From NCBI GenBank assembly GCA_030407085.1, contig CM059587.1, positions 70,917,001 to 70,981,000 on the forward strand: 64,000 nt of DNA. The letters are read 5' to 3'. Positions 49,801 through 60,777 of this stretch are shown in pieces. Origin of the DNA: Trichopria drosophilae (Eukaryota; Arthropoda; Insecta; Hymenoptera; Diapriidae). The notes below the pieces were generated by a model. It did no database searches and was not told where the DNA came from. It saw only the letters and a program-made list of their open reading frames with translations. Positions within the stretch are counted from its first letter, which is position 1; every line of letters starts with the position of its first letter. The position numbers and the translations under genes were made by a program.

Positions 49801-50009
49801 CAAAATTGTTTATACTTACATTAGATTTCACAATGGTTGAATGTCTGAAATAATACACATATTAATGTAAACCAAACTTTTAAACGAAATTGAAGAGGAT
49901 CAATAATCCTGATCTACTAGAGATACTAAAAAAAGCATGTTTAATGCTTAAATAGTATATTATGCAACGAGTGCGTAACTTCACCTACTGCACGAGTCGC
50001 ATACGATAT
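46856..50009. other. Unassigned stretch, apparently low in repeats
   Basis: This is the longest part of the window without an obvious element. It contains a (TTAGG)4 tract at 47359-47378. The segment near 48000-48480 is less AT-rich and could be conserved non-coding or exon-poor host sequence, but I see no frame, splice pattern or RNA gene I can defend. Confidence 0.4.
47359..47378 (+). repeat. Interstitial (TTAGG)4
   Basis: Four perfect TTAGG units, the insect telomere motif, lie inside unrelated sequence. Confidence 0.85.
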
Positions 50010-50129
50010 TTTATGAACAGATTTTCTATGCGTGAAGTAGAGGAATTCAGTGCATGAAGTGGATGGAATGCGTGAAGTTTACTTCACGCACGAAATTTCT
50101 ACTTCACGCATGAAAAATCCGTGCATAAA
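50010..50129. mobile_element. 120-bp hairpin element (GCGTGAAGT repeats)
   Basis: The outer arms 50010-50041 and 50098-50129 are inverted copies. The centre is itself palindromic (GCGTGAAGTTTACTTCACGC). GCGTGAAGT-like words occur six times. It is non-coding. Confidence 0.8.
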
Positions 50130-51030
50130 AAAAAACTATATGAATAGGGGTCTATATAAGTATGAGCATCGTAGATCTCCGATATACTAGTAGGGTGTCA
50201 TTTGTAAAATTCTTCTAATGCTTTTAATTAAATTGAGTAATTTTAAATTAAAATGAAAACAAAATTATGGGGATTAACACTCATCGTACATATCAAGTAA
50301 TACTAATTGATATTAATGCTTTAAGCTGAACGAAGCTGGAAATTTGCCACCTAACAACTTTTTCACACATCTATACATCTGAAGGCAGAGACTCGTCTCA
50401 CAGTACCGAGGTTTATACAATTTATTGGAAAAATTTTCTGTTAAATTAGTTCGTGTCAAATTTGGCGGTTCATTTAGCATCGGTGGCTCCATGCCCGTTC
50501 CCCGTTATTGTCAACTGTATTACAAAAACTTGCGTTGAAGTGTAAGCGAATGTAAGCATTAGTGACAGCGACTGTAAAGTTCAGCTATACAATACGTACG
50601 GGTTATATAGAAAAAACTACAGAGCAAGTAGTAATATAGTAATATCATTTTTTAGGTCTGAAGTTTCCGTACAGAAAAAACTTCTATGACAATATATGCG
50701 AGAATATATCTAACGTATGGAGCATTCCACGCCAAACGTGCAACCTTCTTTTTTCATTTTTTTTGTTCTTATCTAACTAGTCTTGTAACTATTTTGATTA
50801 TTTTGCTACAAACATTTTAACTTTTAATTTATATATATGAATATTCTTTTTTTATGTATGGTCATTGCATGGATTTATTTTCACAGTTATGTAAATTATT
50901 CATTACATACAATTATATTTATAATTCAGCCGTTGTTCCAATTGTCAATTTTAGACGGAAAACTACCGTTTGTCAACATGATAAAAAATAGCAAGATTAT
51001 GCATGTCAATAGAAAATATATAGACGAAAA
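50130..51030. other. Unassigned AT-rich stretch
   Basis: Nothing is recognised here. Confidence 0.4.
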
Positions 51031-51260
51031 TAATTTACGCGGATAAAAACTTAAGTCATGTCGCACGAAATAAGTTACGCGGGTAAAAGATTCGTCAAAT
51101 AATAAAAATACATACGCCAATAAATTACGCGGATACAATAAAACATAAAAAAGACATATAAATAAGACGCAATAAATTACGCGGTTAAAAAGATACATAT
51201 ATAAACGGGATAAATACGCGAATAATATAAGTGGTCATCACGTTAATAAATTACACGGAA
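51031..51260. repeat. Irregularly spaced TAAATTACGCGGAT motif, six copies
   Basis: Copies lie at about 51031, 51071, 51121, 51173, 51211 and 51247, with spacings of 36-52 bp. The motif is conserved while the sequence between is not. This is unlike an ordinary tandem repeat and more like clustered sites or a decayed array. Confidence 0.6.
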
Positions 51261-52938
51261 CAAAATATATATGACATCAAAAAAGGGACACACACATTAC
51301 CGCAGGAGAGAAGGACTTTCTCCTTTCTTCTCTCTTCCTGTCGTCATTTGATGGCTTGGGGCCCCAAGAATTTATGGTCCGTCCCTGGTGGATCTCGTCG
51401 ATCGCTGCTTCCTCGCCGTAGGTCGACGTCGAAGATGGCCGGGTAAGCAAAATCCTTCCTTTGGCGCCTTAGATCCGCCGCACCCTCGTTCCGGACTTTC
51501 AATTTCGCGAAAGGGGAAGAATGGCGGCAGAATTATTGAATATCGATGTTCTGATTAAGGAAGGAAAAAGATTTCACTTACCGCGGACTTCGACCACTGG
51601 GCCGAAGTCGACGAGATCCAGAGCGTTGTTTTAAAAAAAATTTTCCCCGGCACTGGTTCGATCCTTGTCCTTATTGATCTGCACCCTCGAGATTTGGAGC
51701 GACTGCCGACTTCAGGTTGACGTGCCGGGTCGTCCTCTGATATTCCGCAAGAGAGAGCGAGTCCCTTCGAGGAACTCGCTTTTATATCCCGTTAAAAGCC
51801 AATCGGAATTTTTTTGGTTTTGGTTTGAAAAAGTCGTTTTTATTTAGAATTTTTCGTTATAACTTTTACATTATTTTAAGGCATAATACTACTTATAAAG
51901 ACCTTATACAATATTGGTTTGAATTAATGATAAGCCATCAGCGATGGATCTCGTCATTTATACATATGGTGATAACTACGGGATTTCGCAAACTGAGCAT
52001 TTTGGTTAGTGCGTGAGCATAATAATATTTAATATTAATTAGGTAAAAAACATTCATGTGTAAAAACCCTAAAGAGCCAATCGGAATGACTGCCGATTGA
52101 CTTTTTACTTGGAAAAGGACGGAACTGTCAATCATTTAAATGTCATTTGTGCATTCAAATTGACAGCCCGCCCTTTCACATTCAAATTTCCCGCGTCGCG
52201 CGCTCCTGGTGGCGAATCTCGACTCTTGACGATCATGTCAGCCGCACGGTTTTGCCACTGACGCGCTGCGGGCGCTCTTGTTTTCCGCGCCCGATCGCCA
52301 ATCAGGTTATTCTGTTCATGGCGGGCAAAGATTAATATCGATCGCGCACGTGTTTTAATCGATTCGTTTGCCCTTCTCTCCCCGCCTTCTCTCCCTAACT
52401 CCCTCTCTCCTTATTTACAACGAACGTCGCGTTACAGTCTCTTATCTTTAGAACATGAAAATGAAGCACTTTGGACCATATATAATAATAAAATATCGCT
52501 TGTATGAAATATTATAGAACTCTTTGCATTCAATCAAAATTTCGACTTTAATTTTTATAAATGATTTAAGCTGCAAAATATTAGTATAAAAAATTAATAC
52601 AATACATGGTTTCTGTAGAATTTTGATCAAGCTTTCGCATAAAAATATTTATTTTTATGAATTATTACAGAAAGGCATACAAAAATCGTTTCGAAGTATT
52701 TACTTTAAATTTTACAATAGATCCACCGTTTTTAAAAATCTGAAAAAATTCATTAAAAAACCTCTGTTTGGTACATTTCTAACAGCATATTAGACATCTT
52801 GGGCTGTGACTATTATATATGTTCATTATCGATTTGAATTTAATAGCAAAAAATGAAGGCCCCTCAATTGCATGTAAAGCTATACAACACAGGGGCCTTC
52901 TTTCTCGAAAACTTAATAGTACATTACGATATATACCA
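51261..52938. other. Unassigned; two CpG-richer islands
   Basis: Segments near 51330-51660 and 52150-52440 are richer in G, C and CpG than their surroundings. The first contains AAGATGGCCGGGTAAGC, which could be read as a start codon followed by a splice donor, but nothing downstream confirms an exon. A hairpin GAAGGCCCCT...AGGGGCCTTC lies at about 52855-52905. They might be host promoter regions or LTR remnants. Confidence 0.3.
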
Positions 52939-53110
52939 TTTTTTTTAACGTGCGAGCTAAGTGCTTACTTAGCATACTGTTTTCCGTGCAATTTAGAACA
53001 CTCGTGCACCGTGCGCTAAGTAGTTACTTAGCGCACGGTGCACGAATGTTCTACTTTGCACACGGAAAACAGTGTGCTAAGTGAGCACTTAGCGCACGGA
53101 GTTAAAAAAA
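52939..53110. mobile_element. 170-bp near-perfect palindrome
   Basis: Arms of about 80 bp meet at GCTAAGTAGTTACTTAGC near 53015-53032. The words GTGCGCTAAGT and GTGCACGA recur in both arms. It resembles the hairpin at 50010-50129 in style but not in sequence. It is non-coding. Confidence 0.85.
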
Positions 53111-53439
53111 GTTAATTATCTCCGTCAATTTTGATCGTAGAATAAATTTTTTTTATAATTTTGAAGGGAATTTCATGCTCTACACGACTTATTTATCGAA
53201 AATTATATATTTTTATTTCTTACTCACAATTACTTCAAAAAAGTGCATTGAATTAGTATTGAAGTGGTTATGTGGAATTCCCAAAGTCGGATGTTTTAGA
53301 TTTTTTAATATTGAATTTTTTATTGTCATCCGTTATCTTAATTCGATATTTGTCTACGTGTTTTCTCACAAAAATATCTAACTTCGAAGTTATCATATTA
53401 GCTAGGCTGCCGCCGGCTTTAGCTTTACCCAAGATGTAC

Positions 53440-54573
53440 CACGTGGAGGTAGCGCATTTGGGCTTACTATTTAATGGGCTGCATCTTGCACAACAAAAGC
53501 GTAGTTTTCCGAAAAATCACATTGTACAAGAAGTTCCCCCTCGAGCAAATTTTGTTTTCTCCAATTTAAATACGTTGACTGTTGTTTAGCTGTATAGTGA
53601 TGAGTTTAAAGAGTGACCAATTTTGTGCAAAAATCATTGACAAACTCGTCTACAGGAAGTATTTGCGTTGCAATCGTAGCACGATCGGTACTATTCCAAA
53701 CTTGACATTCTATTTGTTCAATACCCGCTTTATCAAATTGTTCCAGCAAAGACTTCTTCATGATGTCAATGTCAGAACAGTTCACGCATTTATTATAATA
53801 GCAATCTGAAGAAGGATCACTGCAAGTACGCAGTTTTTAGGACGTAATTGTGCAAATTTAGAGAATCTAATTTTTACATTTGGATTTGAAGTTTTAAACT
53901 GCTCGTACAGTTCTTTTAAATTACATAGGACTAGACGTTTTTGGACATGTTTGCGAGAACCGTCTGACTGCTTAATTGAAAGGTAATCCTTCATTCCCGG
54001 TAAAAGACGACTATTTTCATCATTTTCGTAAAAGGATGTCACATCTGTCACTGTGTCTGCAGCCACTGATCGTGCCCTTGTACTGCAAGGTTTGGACAAG
54101 ACAGCTTTGATGCCAAATTCTTGTAACGCATGTCTTGCATTTTGGACAAATCGCCGAGAACAATTAAAAAATGTAGCTATTTTATTCATACTCCACGAGT
54201 CAGGTGCCAATGTAATTATATAAAATTTTTCGACATTTGTTGTCCCTGGATCTTTAAATTTGGCTTGTAATTTCTGCAGTACTTCACAATTTTGATTATG
54301 TTTCGAAGGTTCTTCATCTTTTGAACGAAAATCGGTATCATAATCAGAACCACAATGAGAATCATTTTTGCGTTTATCATTAGATTCAGGAAACAAAGAA
54401 TCTTGAGTAAAATCACTGGATGTACTTGGAATTTCAGTAGGGACATTTTGATCATATACTTTACATTGTTTTTTCCACATGTTATCAATTTCCTTCCGAC
54501 AAGGGGAGCAAAGCATGGAACCTACCTTAGCATTTGGTAATAATTTCCTTTGTCTCGTCAACGGAAATGTCAT
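53440..54573 (-). pseudogene. N-terminal and first catalytic part of the SDGPTTQY-family transposase
   Basis: The main frame (54573 down to 53782) has a CxxC near the start (MLCSPCRKEI) and an acidic low-complexity part. It then has a helix-turn-helix-like SWSMNKIATFFNCSRRFVQN, SRLLPGMKDY, KRLVLCNLKELYEQF and KFAQLRPKNCVLA. After a deletion and frameshift near 53815, the same strand continues SSDCYYNKCVNC, QVWNSTDRATIATQ and HHYTAKQQSTYLNW. It ends with VQCDFSENYAFVVQD, the expected first catalytic D. One in-frame stop precedes HHYTAK and another follows QDAAH. The missing C-terminal half is like the fragment at 41821-42486. Confidence 0.6.
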
Positions 54574-55884
54574 CCGCCACCTTAGCGCCGAAGAAGCCTA
54601 CACATACCTGGGCGTACCTCAAAGGCATGTCCAGGATGTGCAGGCTGCTAAAACCACCATCATTAAGAAATACCGGCTCATTCTCCGTCAGATCTGGTCA
54701 TCAGAATTGACCGGGAGAAATAAGGTGGCAGCCACGAATATGTTGGCCGTATCACCACTGCTCTATTCTTTTGGAGCACTGAAGTGGAGCGTTGACGATA
54801 TATGGAATCTTGACCGAAGCACACGGAAGATGATTTGTATGCAACGCAGTTTGCATTCAAGATCTTCCGTGGAACGACTGCATTTGCCCCGAAATATGGG
54901 AGGTCGTGGCCTTTTAAGCCTGGAGTGTATGCATTACCGATTGGTCCTCGAAACAGCTTGCGACGTGATTAATCGAACGGAGGATCCCCTGATGATGCTA
55001 GTTCATCAGCATGAAATTCAGGGGAAGGGGGCGTTTTTGTACAACAAGGCGGAACGAGCGGCGCGAAACCTCGGTCTGGTTTTCAACGTGGGACGTAGTG
55101 GTGCACAGGAAGCTGAATCAGTCATCAATCTGTGCCCAGTGCGTCTCAGGCCTAACATACGGAAGGAACAACTCCGTATGTTGGAAGGAAGGCATATCGA
55201 CAAGCCGTTGCATGGACAATTCTTTCGAAATGTCCAAGAACTTGGCTTGTCGGCAGAGATGACCTTCTTCTCCTTCTTAAGATCAGCCGGCTTGAAATCC
55301 GAGACCGAGGGTTTTATCTTCGCATGCCAGGATGGGGTCATCAATACCTTAGCGTAACGTCACAACATTTTACACCAGGCGGTGCAGAGTACGCTTTGTA
55401 AATCGTGTAGATGTCATACTGAGACACTAATGGATGTTTTGGCAGCATGCCCAAGATATGCAGTTTCAGCATACATCGAACGTCACAATGCGGCTCTCCG
55501 AGTGCTGTATTACCATCTTCGCAGCACTTATGGTATTGATGCAACCCCAGTTTTGCCGTACGTCCCCACTGTTATCGAATCCGTAGTCGGGAATGAGTCG
55601 TGCCGAATATACTGGAATTAATCATTCCCGACGAGCAGGCAAATATCAGCCAATAAGCCTGACATCATCCTTGTTGACTTCGATGACAAATCTATCTTCG
55701 TCATCGAGTTCTCTGCACCAGTAGATAAATAATTGGAGTGCTGGGAGGAATGACAACCACTTTCCTCGAAAACATCAAAAGCATTGGGGCCTGCCGAGAA
55801 CATGCAAATTCCATCGCAATCCGAATGCAGGAAGCAGTGTTGCTGGGATCTCTCCGTCTACTGAGGTCACACGAGATCCTGTAA
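54536..55884 (+). pseudogene. R2-like LINE: RT thumb and restriction-like endonuclease
   Basis: The frame opens in the RT C-terminal region (AYTYLGVPQ; NKVAATNMLAVSPLLYSFG; KWSVDDIWNLDRSTRKM; LPRNMGGRGLLSLE). It continues into the restriction-like endonuclease of R2/R4-type LINEs: CKSC...C, YIERHNAALR, and KPD followed 14 residues later by E (NKPDIILVDFDD...VIEFSAP). In-frame stops are at about 55355-55357, where LA-stop-RHN suggests a lost Tyr, and at 55619-55621. After DK there is a deletion and frameshift before VLGGMTTTFLENIKS. In the zinc motif the usual His reads Asp. The RT palm is absent. The left edge abuts the start of the minus-strand transposase at 54573. Confidence 0.85.
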
Positions 55885-55899
55885 CCACTTACCCGATGA

Positions 55900-57371
55900 T
55901 AGAGGGTTATCGTTGCAAAAGAAATAACCCGGTGCCGCCTGCAGCGGAGTAGATGGATATCGGAGCCACTTTTCTGCTGCAGACTGCACACGTGGATTAT
56001 GGAGGGCCAAGGGAGGTTAGGGTTTTAGTCGGTAAATCTTGCCATCAACATCCAAGGTGAGGGAGTCCGACACACGTGGTGGTTAACAAACATCTTCAAC
56101 TCCGTATGGTGCTTAACGCATTTTCCCCCTCCGTCAAAAAAAATTGTCTTTATTGGCAATACAAAATAGGAACACAAAATGATACAAAAGAAAATAACGA
56201 TACAGTAATGCCAAAAGTTTCCATCGACATTGCCCGGTGCGGTCTGCAGCGGAAGGGGTGGATATCGGAGACACTTTTCTGTCGCAGACTGCACAAGTGG
56301 ATTATGGAGGGCCAAGGGAGGTTAGGGTTTTGGTCGGTAAACGATGCCCTGAACACCGTGGGCAAGGGAGTCTGACCACGTGGGAGTTAACCAACATCTT
56401 CAACCCCCTATGGTGCCTAACGCATTTCCCCCCTCCGTCAACAAAAATTGTCTTTATTGGCAATACAAAATAGGAACACAAAATGATACAAAGGAAAATG
56501 ACGATACAGTAATGCCAAAAGTTGCTATCGACATTGTCCGGGTCAGTCTGCAGCGGAAGGGGTGGATATCGGAGACACTTTTCTGTCGCAGACTGCACAA
56601 GTGGATTATGGAGGGCCAAGGGAGGTTAGGGTTTTGGTCGGTAAACGATGCCCTGAACACCGTGGGCAAGGGAGTCTGACCACGTGGGAGTTAACCAACA
56701 TCTTCAACCCCCTATGGTGCCTAACGCATTTCCCCCCTCCGTCAACAAAAATTGTCTTTATTGGCAATACAAAATAGGAACACAAAATGATACAAAGGAA
56801 AATGACGATACAGTAATGCCAAAAGTTGCTATCGACATTGTCCGGGGCAGTCTGCAGCGGAAGGGGTGGATATCGGAGACACTTTTCTGTCGCAGACTGC
56901 ACAAGTGGATTATGGAGGGCCAAGGGAGGTTAGGGTTTTGGTCGGTAAACGATGCCCTGAACACCGTGGGCAAGGGAGTCTGACCACGTGGGAGTTAACC
57001 AACATCTTCAACCCCCTATGGTGCCTAACGCATTTCCCCCCTCCGTCAACAAAAATTGTCTTTATTGGCAATACAAAATAAGAACACAAAATGATACAAA
57101 AGATAATGACGATACAGTAATGCCAAAAGTTGCCATCGGCATTGCCTGGTGCGGTCTGCAGCGGAAGGGATGGATATCGGAGACACTTTTCTGTCGCAGA
57201 CTGCACAAGTGGATTATGAAGGGCCAAGGGATGTTAGGGTTTTGGTCGGTAAACCATGCCCTGAACACCGTGGGCAAGGGAGTCCGACCACGTGGTGGTT
57301 AACAAACATCTTCAACCCCGTATGGTGCTTAACCCATTTTCCCCCTCCGTCAAATAAAATTGTATTTATTG
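55900..57371. repeat. 304-bp tandem array, about 4.7 units
   Basis: An exact 304-bp period is marked by TTATTGGCAATACAAAATAG near 56152, 56456, 56760 and 57064. A diverged first unit follows the LINE stop directly. Each unit has GGTGGATATCGGAGACAC, GGGAGGTTAGGGTTTTGGTC and CATTTCCCCCCTCCGTCAA. The open frames of about 100 codons in the units rotate in phase and are artefacts. The array may be the 3' UTR of the R2-like element. It is interrupted by the LINE at 57372 and resumes at 62533. Confidence 0.95.
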
Positions 57372-57720
57372 TATTGTATTGTATTTTATTTATTTTACAA
57401 CCTTGGTTGCGAATAAATATTCGCGTTACCATAAGGCTGATTAAAAATTTACATGCAAGATTACATATTTAGCATAACATAATATTATGTACTATTTTGA
57501 AATTACAAGTAGTGAGTAGGAAGATAGCAGACCTGTTTATAATACTTAACTAATAGTAAATCTTAAGATTAATTAAAACTTAAAAACTGGATGAAGGGAT
57601 CACTGCATACTAATAATTAATGTGCACCTTTCTATTGAAAGATGATCTAATTTTACACACAAAAATTTAAAGTTGAAGTATGTATGAGTTTTATAAGGCA
57701 ATAAGATTTTTATATATGGA

Positions 57721-60700
57721 TTAAAAGTGAGTGGAAAGAAGATATTGGTTTTCGTGATGTAGCTCATAGTTAGAGAGGAAATTAAAGAAATTTTGTTTAA
57801 AAACAGGAAGAGAACTGTTTTCACGGATCGACGTAGGCAGTGAATTCCATAGACGTGACGCGGTAAGGACGAAGGATTTGTAATAATTGTTGTTTTTGGC
57901 CATTTGGACTAAGAGAGTATCTTCAGTGACTCGAGTATGACGAAGATCTGTATTCCCACGAAAATTAAAGAGCGAGTATAAATATTCCGGTACCCTGTAT
58001 TTTATGACACTATAAGTGAGACTCCCCATGAAGTACAGATGACGGTATTTGATTGGTAACCAGCCTAACTGACGTCTGTAAGGGGTTACATGTGACTCGC
58101 GCTTTAGGTTAAAGATGAACCTGATACTTTGATTTAAGAGCCTTTGGCACTTTTCACTACGCGTTCGCGAGATAACACTATATGCTACACAACAATAATC
58201 AAGGTGAGGAAAAATTAAAGAAATTGTTAGATCTCGTCGAAGCTTAGTCGATAGGGCGTTTTTATTATATTTCAGGTGGTGCAGTACTGAATTTACGCGT
58301 CTTCTTACGAGCTTGATATGACCTTCCCAAGTAAGGGAGGAGTCAATTTTTAGCCCAAGATTGATCACTTCATCGACGAAAGGGATAACAAAGCCATCGA
58401 CTTCGATTTTAGGCATTTGTAAAATCTTTGTGTTTCGAATGAGGGGCGAAGTACCAAGGAGAATGACCTTGGTTTTTGGTAAACTAAGTGATAATCCGAC
58501 GTCTTTAGCATATTTAGAGATTGCACGTACATCAATGTTGACTAGTGATACAGTTTTGTCAATCTCAGACGGTTTGCATTGAAGCATTATTTGCAGATCG
58601 TCAGCATAAAGCATATGGCTTGCATGAGTTAGTATTGACGTGATATCATTTCCTAAAATGGAGAATAGTAGGGGGCCTAGGGTAGATCCTTGTGGCACGC
58701 CTGCGTAAACCTCTTTCCAGTGAGACTGGTGTCCATCAACATTTGCTACAGCTTGAAAACGGCCGATTAGATAAGAGGAGAACCATCTCAGAGTACTGGG
58801 TGATAATCGGAGTTTTTTTAGCTTTTGAAGGAGAGTTACAACATTTATAGTGTCAAACGCTTTAGAAAAATCAAATAAAACCAAGATTGTTAGCATACCT
58901 GCCTCCATGCCATGACGTGCGTAATCCAATACGTGAATAAGGGTTGTTTGTGTGCTATGTCCTTTTCTAAAACCAGATTGCTTTGGGTCAAGTAATTTAT
59001 GCAAATTTAAGAAGCTAAGTAATTGTTCGTATACTATCTTTTCGAGCATTTTTGCCAAATAGCATAGTAATGCTATCGGACGATAATCTGACGGCAATAG
59101 AGGAGACGGGACTTTATTGATAGGTCTTAAGATTGACCTTTTCCAATCCTGAGGAAAGATGCTATTTTGAAGGCAGTGATTAAATAACTCAAGGATAATG
59201 TTGTTAATATGCGGCCATGCTGATATTAAGCAATTGAAATCGATTCCACCATTTCCTGCTGATTTTGATTTTATGGAATATAAAACCCTTTCAAGTGTGG
59301 ATAGATCTATATTCTTAAGAGAAAACATTTCAGGAGTATCATTATAATCGAATATGTCAGATGGTAATGCAAGTGATGGGTGAACACTATTTGAATTTGA
59401 GATATTAGTAAAATAACTATTTAATTCAGTTGTAGAACAGATGAGTTTCGGCAGCGGGGGTTTAGGTTTAACGAGACCAAGCTTTCTGAGTTCCTTCCAG
59501 ATTGCTTCCGATGACGATAGTTTGTTTACTCTATTTGAGCAATATTGTGTATCAGCTTTAAAAATTAGCCGTCGAACCCTTCTTCTAGCTATTCTAAAAT
59601 CTGTAAAGGTTAGCACATTACGATTTCGTTTGTAGCGCTTGTACATTAAGTTCCTATGTTTAATTTGAGATTTCATTTCATCAGTGATCCAGGGTTTATA
59701 AGGTTTAGATGGAGTAACCGTAATGATCGGGGCATGACGATTGTACAATTGTCTCAGAGTAATCGATAGATAGCTGAGTTTATTATCAACTGAGTTCGTG
59801 GAAAAAAACGGTTGCCAGTCGATCGAACTTAGATCTTGACGAAAACGATCATGCGAGAAAGATTTAAGATCTCGGCAAGTAAATTTATAAGGTAAGGCTG
59901 GCGGTGGTTTAAGATAATATTCAATGTATATTAAGTGATGGTTTGAGGTTGCTGGGCCAAGGTCTTGACCAAATGATTGAACTTTGTCGAGATCGTCAAC
60001 AAGACAGTGATCTATCCATGATGTAGATGTTCGGGTGGAATGCGTTGCATTGAAAGGGATTATGTTTAGATTATTATTTTCCGCGAAATCGAAAAGAAAT
60101 GACGAATCGGGACCAGATTTACATAGATTGATGTTGAGATCGCCAATTACAACGATATTACTATATCTATGAAGGATTTTCGCTAGTTCTGATTCCAATT
60201 GTTTAAAATGAGGCGAGTTGGGAGGATGATAAACAGATGCAAGCAGGATCGGAGGGCTGGATTCAAAGAAAAGTTCAATAAAAAAGAATTCGGTTTTTGT
60301 GATAGTACCAGCCTGAAGTAGCTCAGATGATGAATAAATTTTACGCGAATTAATTGAGTTGCGTACATAGACTGCTACGCCATCTCCTTTTTTGTGATCT
60401 CTAGCAGATCGATGGATTATGTAATTATCAATAAGAACCACGTCATCTGGGATATTCGCATTAAGCCACTTTTCTGAGACGCAAACGACATGAAATAAAT
60501 TTGCAGTAAAATAATTGTTTAAGTTAGACATACGTCCTTTAGTTTTAAGGGACTGCGCATTGATATGGCACAATCGCAAGTATCCCGATGATGTGGCCAA
60601 GTTTGTAAAGGAATCTGCTTTTGACTTATTGATGTGAAAAGTGCTATGTACATGTTTTTGTGTAGAATTAGCCCGTACATCGAAATTAGTTTCGTTTGAA

Positions 60701-60777
60701 ATGGTAAGCAGCGACGAGGTTGATGATCTTCGCTCTTGAAGCTCATAATCTCTTGTAGCGTGACGAATGACCGAGTG
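57721..60777 (-). CDS. LINE ORF2: APE endonuclease and reverse transcriptase
   Basis: Open without interruption, with at least 959 codons counted from a non-ATG point at 60600. The APE-type endonuclease has CHINAQSL (about residue 11), SEKWLN, GDLNIN (about 152), SWIDHCLV and SNHHLI (about 219), where the usual SDH reads SNH. The RT has SDYRPIALL, QSGFRKGHST, LFDFSKAFD, GVPQGSTLGPLLF and YADDLQ (about 665). The C-terminal region ends with SFVLTASRLWNSLP. In-frame sequence continues upstream to the ORF1 stop at 60778 with no Met before the endonuclease; the first Met is about residue 24, inside the domain. Readthrough or re-initiation therefore seems needed. The Asp-to-Asn change may impair cleavage. 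Confidence 0.9.
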   Translation of the reverse strand, partial: HSVIRHATRDYELQERRSSTSSLLTISNETNFDVRANSTQKHVHSTFHINKSKADSFTNLATSSGYLRLCHINAQSLKTKGRMSNLNNYFTANLFHVVCVSEKWLNANIPDDVVLIDNYIIHRSARDHKKGDGVAVYVRNSINSRKIYSSSELLQAGTITKTEFFFIELFFESSPPILLASVYHPPNSPHFKQLESELAKILHRYSNIVVIGDLNINLCKSGPDSSFLFDFAENNNLNIIPFNATHSTRTSTSWIDHCLVDDLDKVQSFGQDLGPATSNHHLIYIEYYLKPPPALPYKFTCRDLKSFSHDRFRQDLSSIDWQPFFSTNSVDNKLSYLSITLRQLYNRHAPIITVTPSKPYKPWITDEMKSQIKHRNLMYKRYKRNRNVLTFTDFRIARRRVRRLIFKADTQYCSNRVNKLSSSEAIWKELRKLGLVKPKPPLPKLICSTTELNSYFTNISNSNSVHPSLALPSDIFDYNDTPEMFSLKNIDLSTLERVLYSIKSKSAGNGGIDFNCLISAWPHINNIILELFNHCLQNSIFPQDWKRSILRPINKVPSPLLPSDYRPIALLCYLAKMLEKIVYEQLLSFLNLHKLLDPKQSGFRKGHSTQTTLIHVLDYARHGMEAGMLTILVLFDFSKAFDTINVVTLLQKLKKLRLSPSTLRWFSSYLIGRFQAVANVDGHQSHWKEVYAGVPQGSTLGPLLFSILGNDITSILTHASHMLYADDLQIMLQCKPSEIDKTVSLVNIDVRAISKYAKDVGLSLSLPKTKVILLGTSPLIRNTKILQMPKIEVDGFVIPFVDEVINLGLKIDSSLTWEGHIKLVRRRVNSVLHHLKYNKNALSTKLRRDLTISLIFPHLDYCCVAYSVISRTRSEKCQRLLNQSIRFIFNLKRESHVTPYRRQLGWLPIKYRHLYFMGSLTYSVIKYRVPEYLYSLFNFRGNTDLRHTRVTEDTLLVQMAKNNNYYKSFVLTASRLWNSLPTSIRENSSLPVFKQNFFNFLSNYELHHENQYLLSTHF

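Noticed and set aside
51231..51447. First exon of a host gene (AAGATGGCCGG followed by GTAAGC)
   Set aside because: The start-donor pattern is short and nothing downstream forms a recognisable second exon.
53175..53589. Plus-strand open frames in this stretch as genes
   Set aside because: They lie opposite the degraded minus-strand transposase (FSENYAFVVQD) and show no homology of their own.
56076..57302. Repeated open frames of about 100 codons
   Set aside because: They recur every 304 bp in all frames on both strands, as expected from a tandem array whose length is not a multiple of three.
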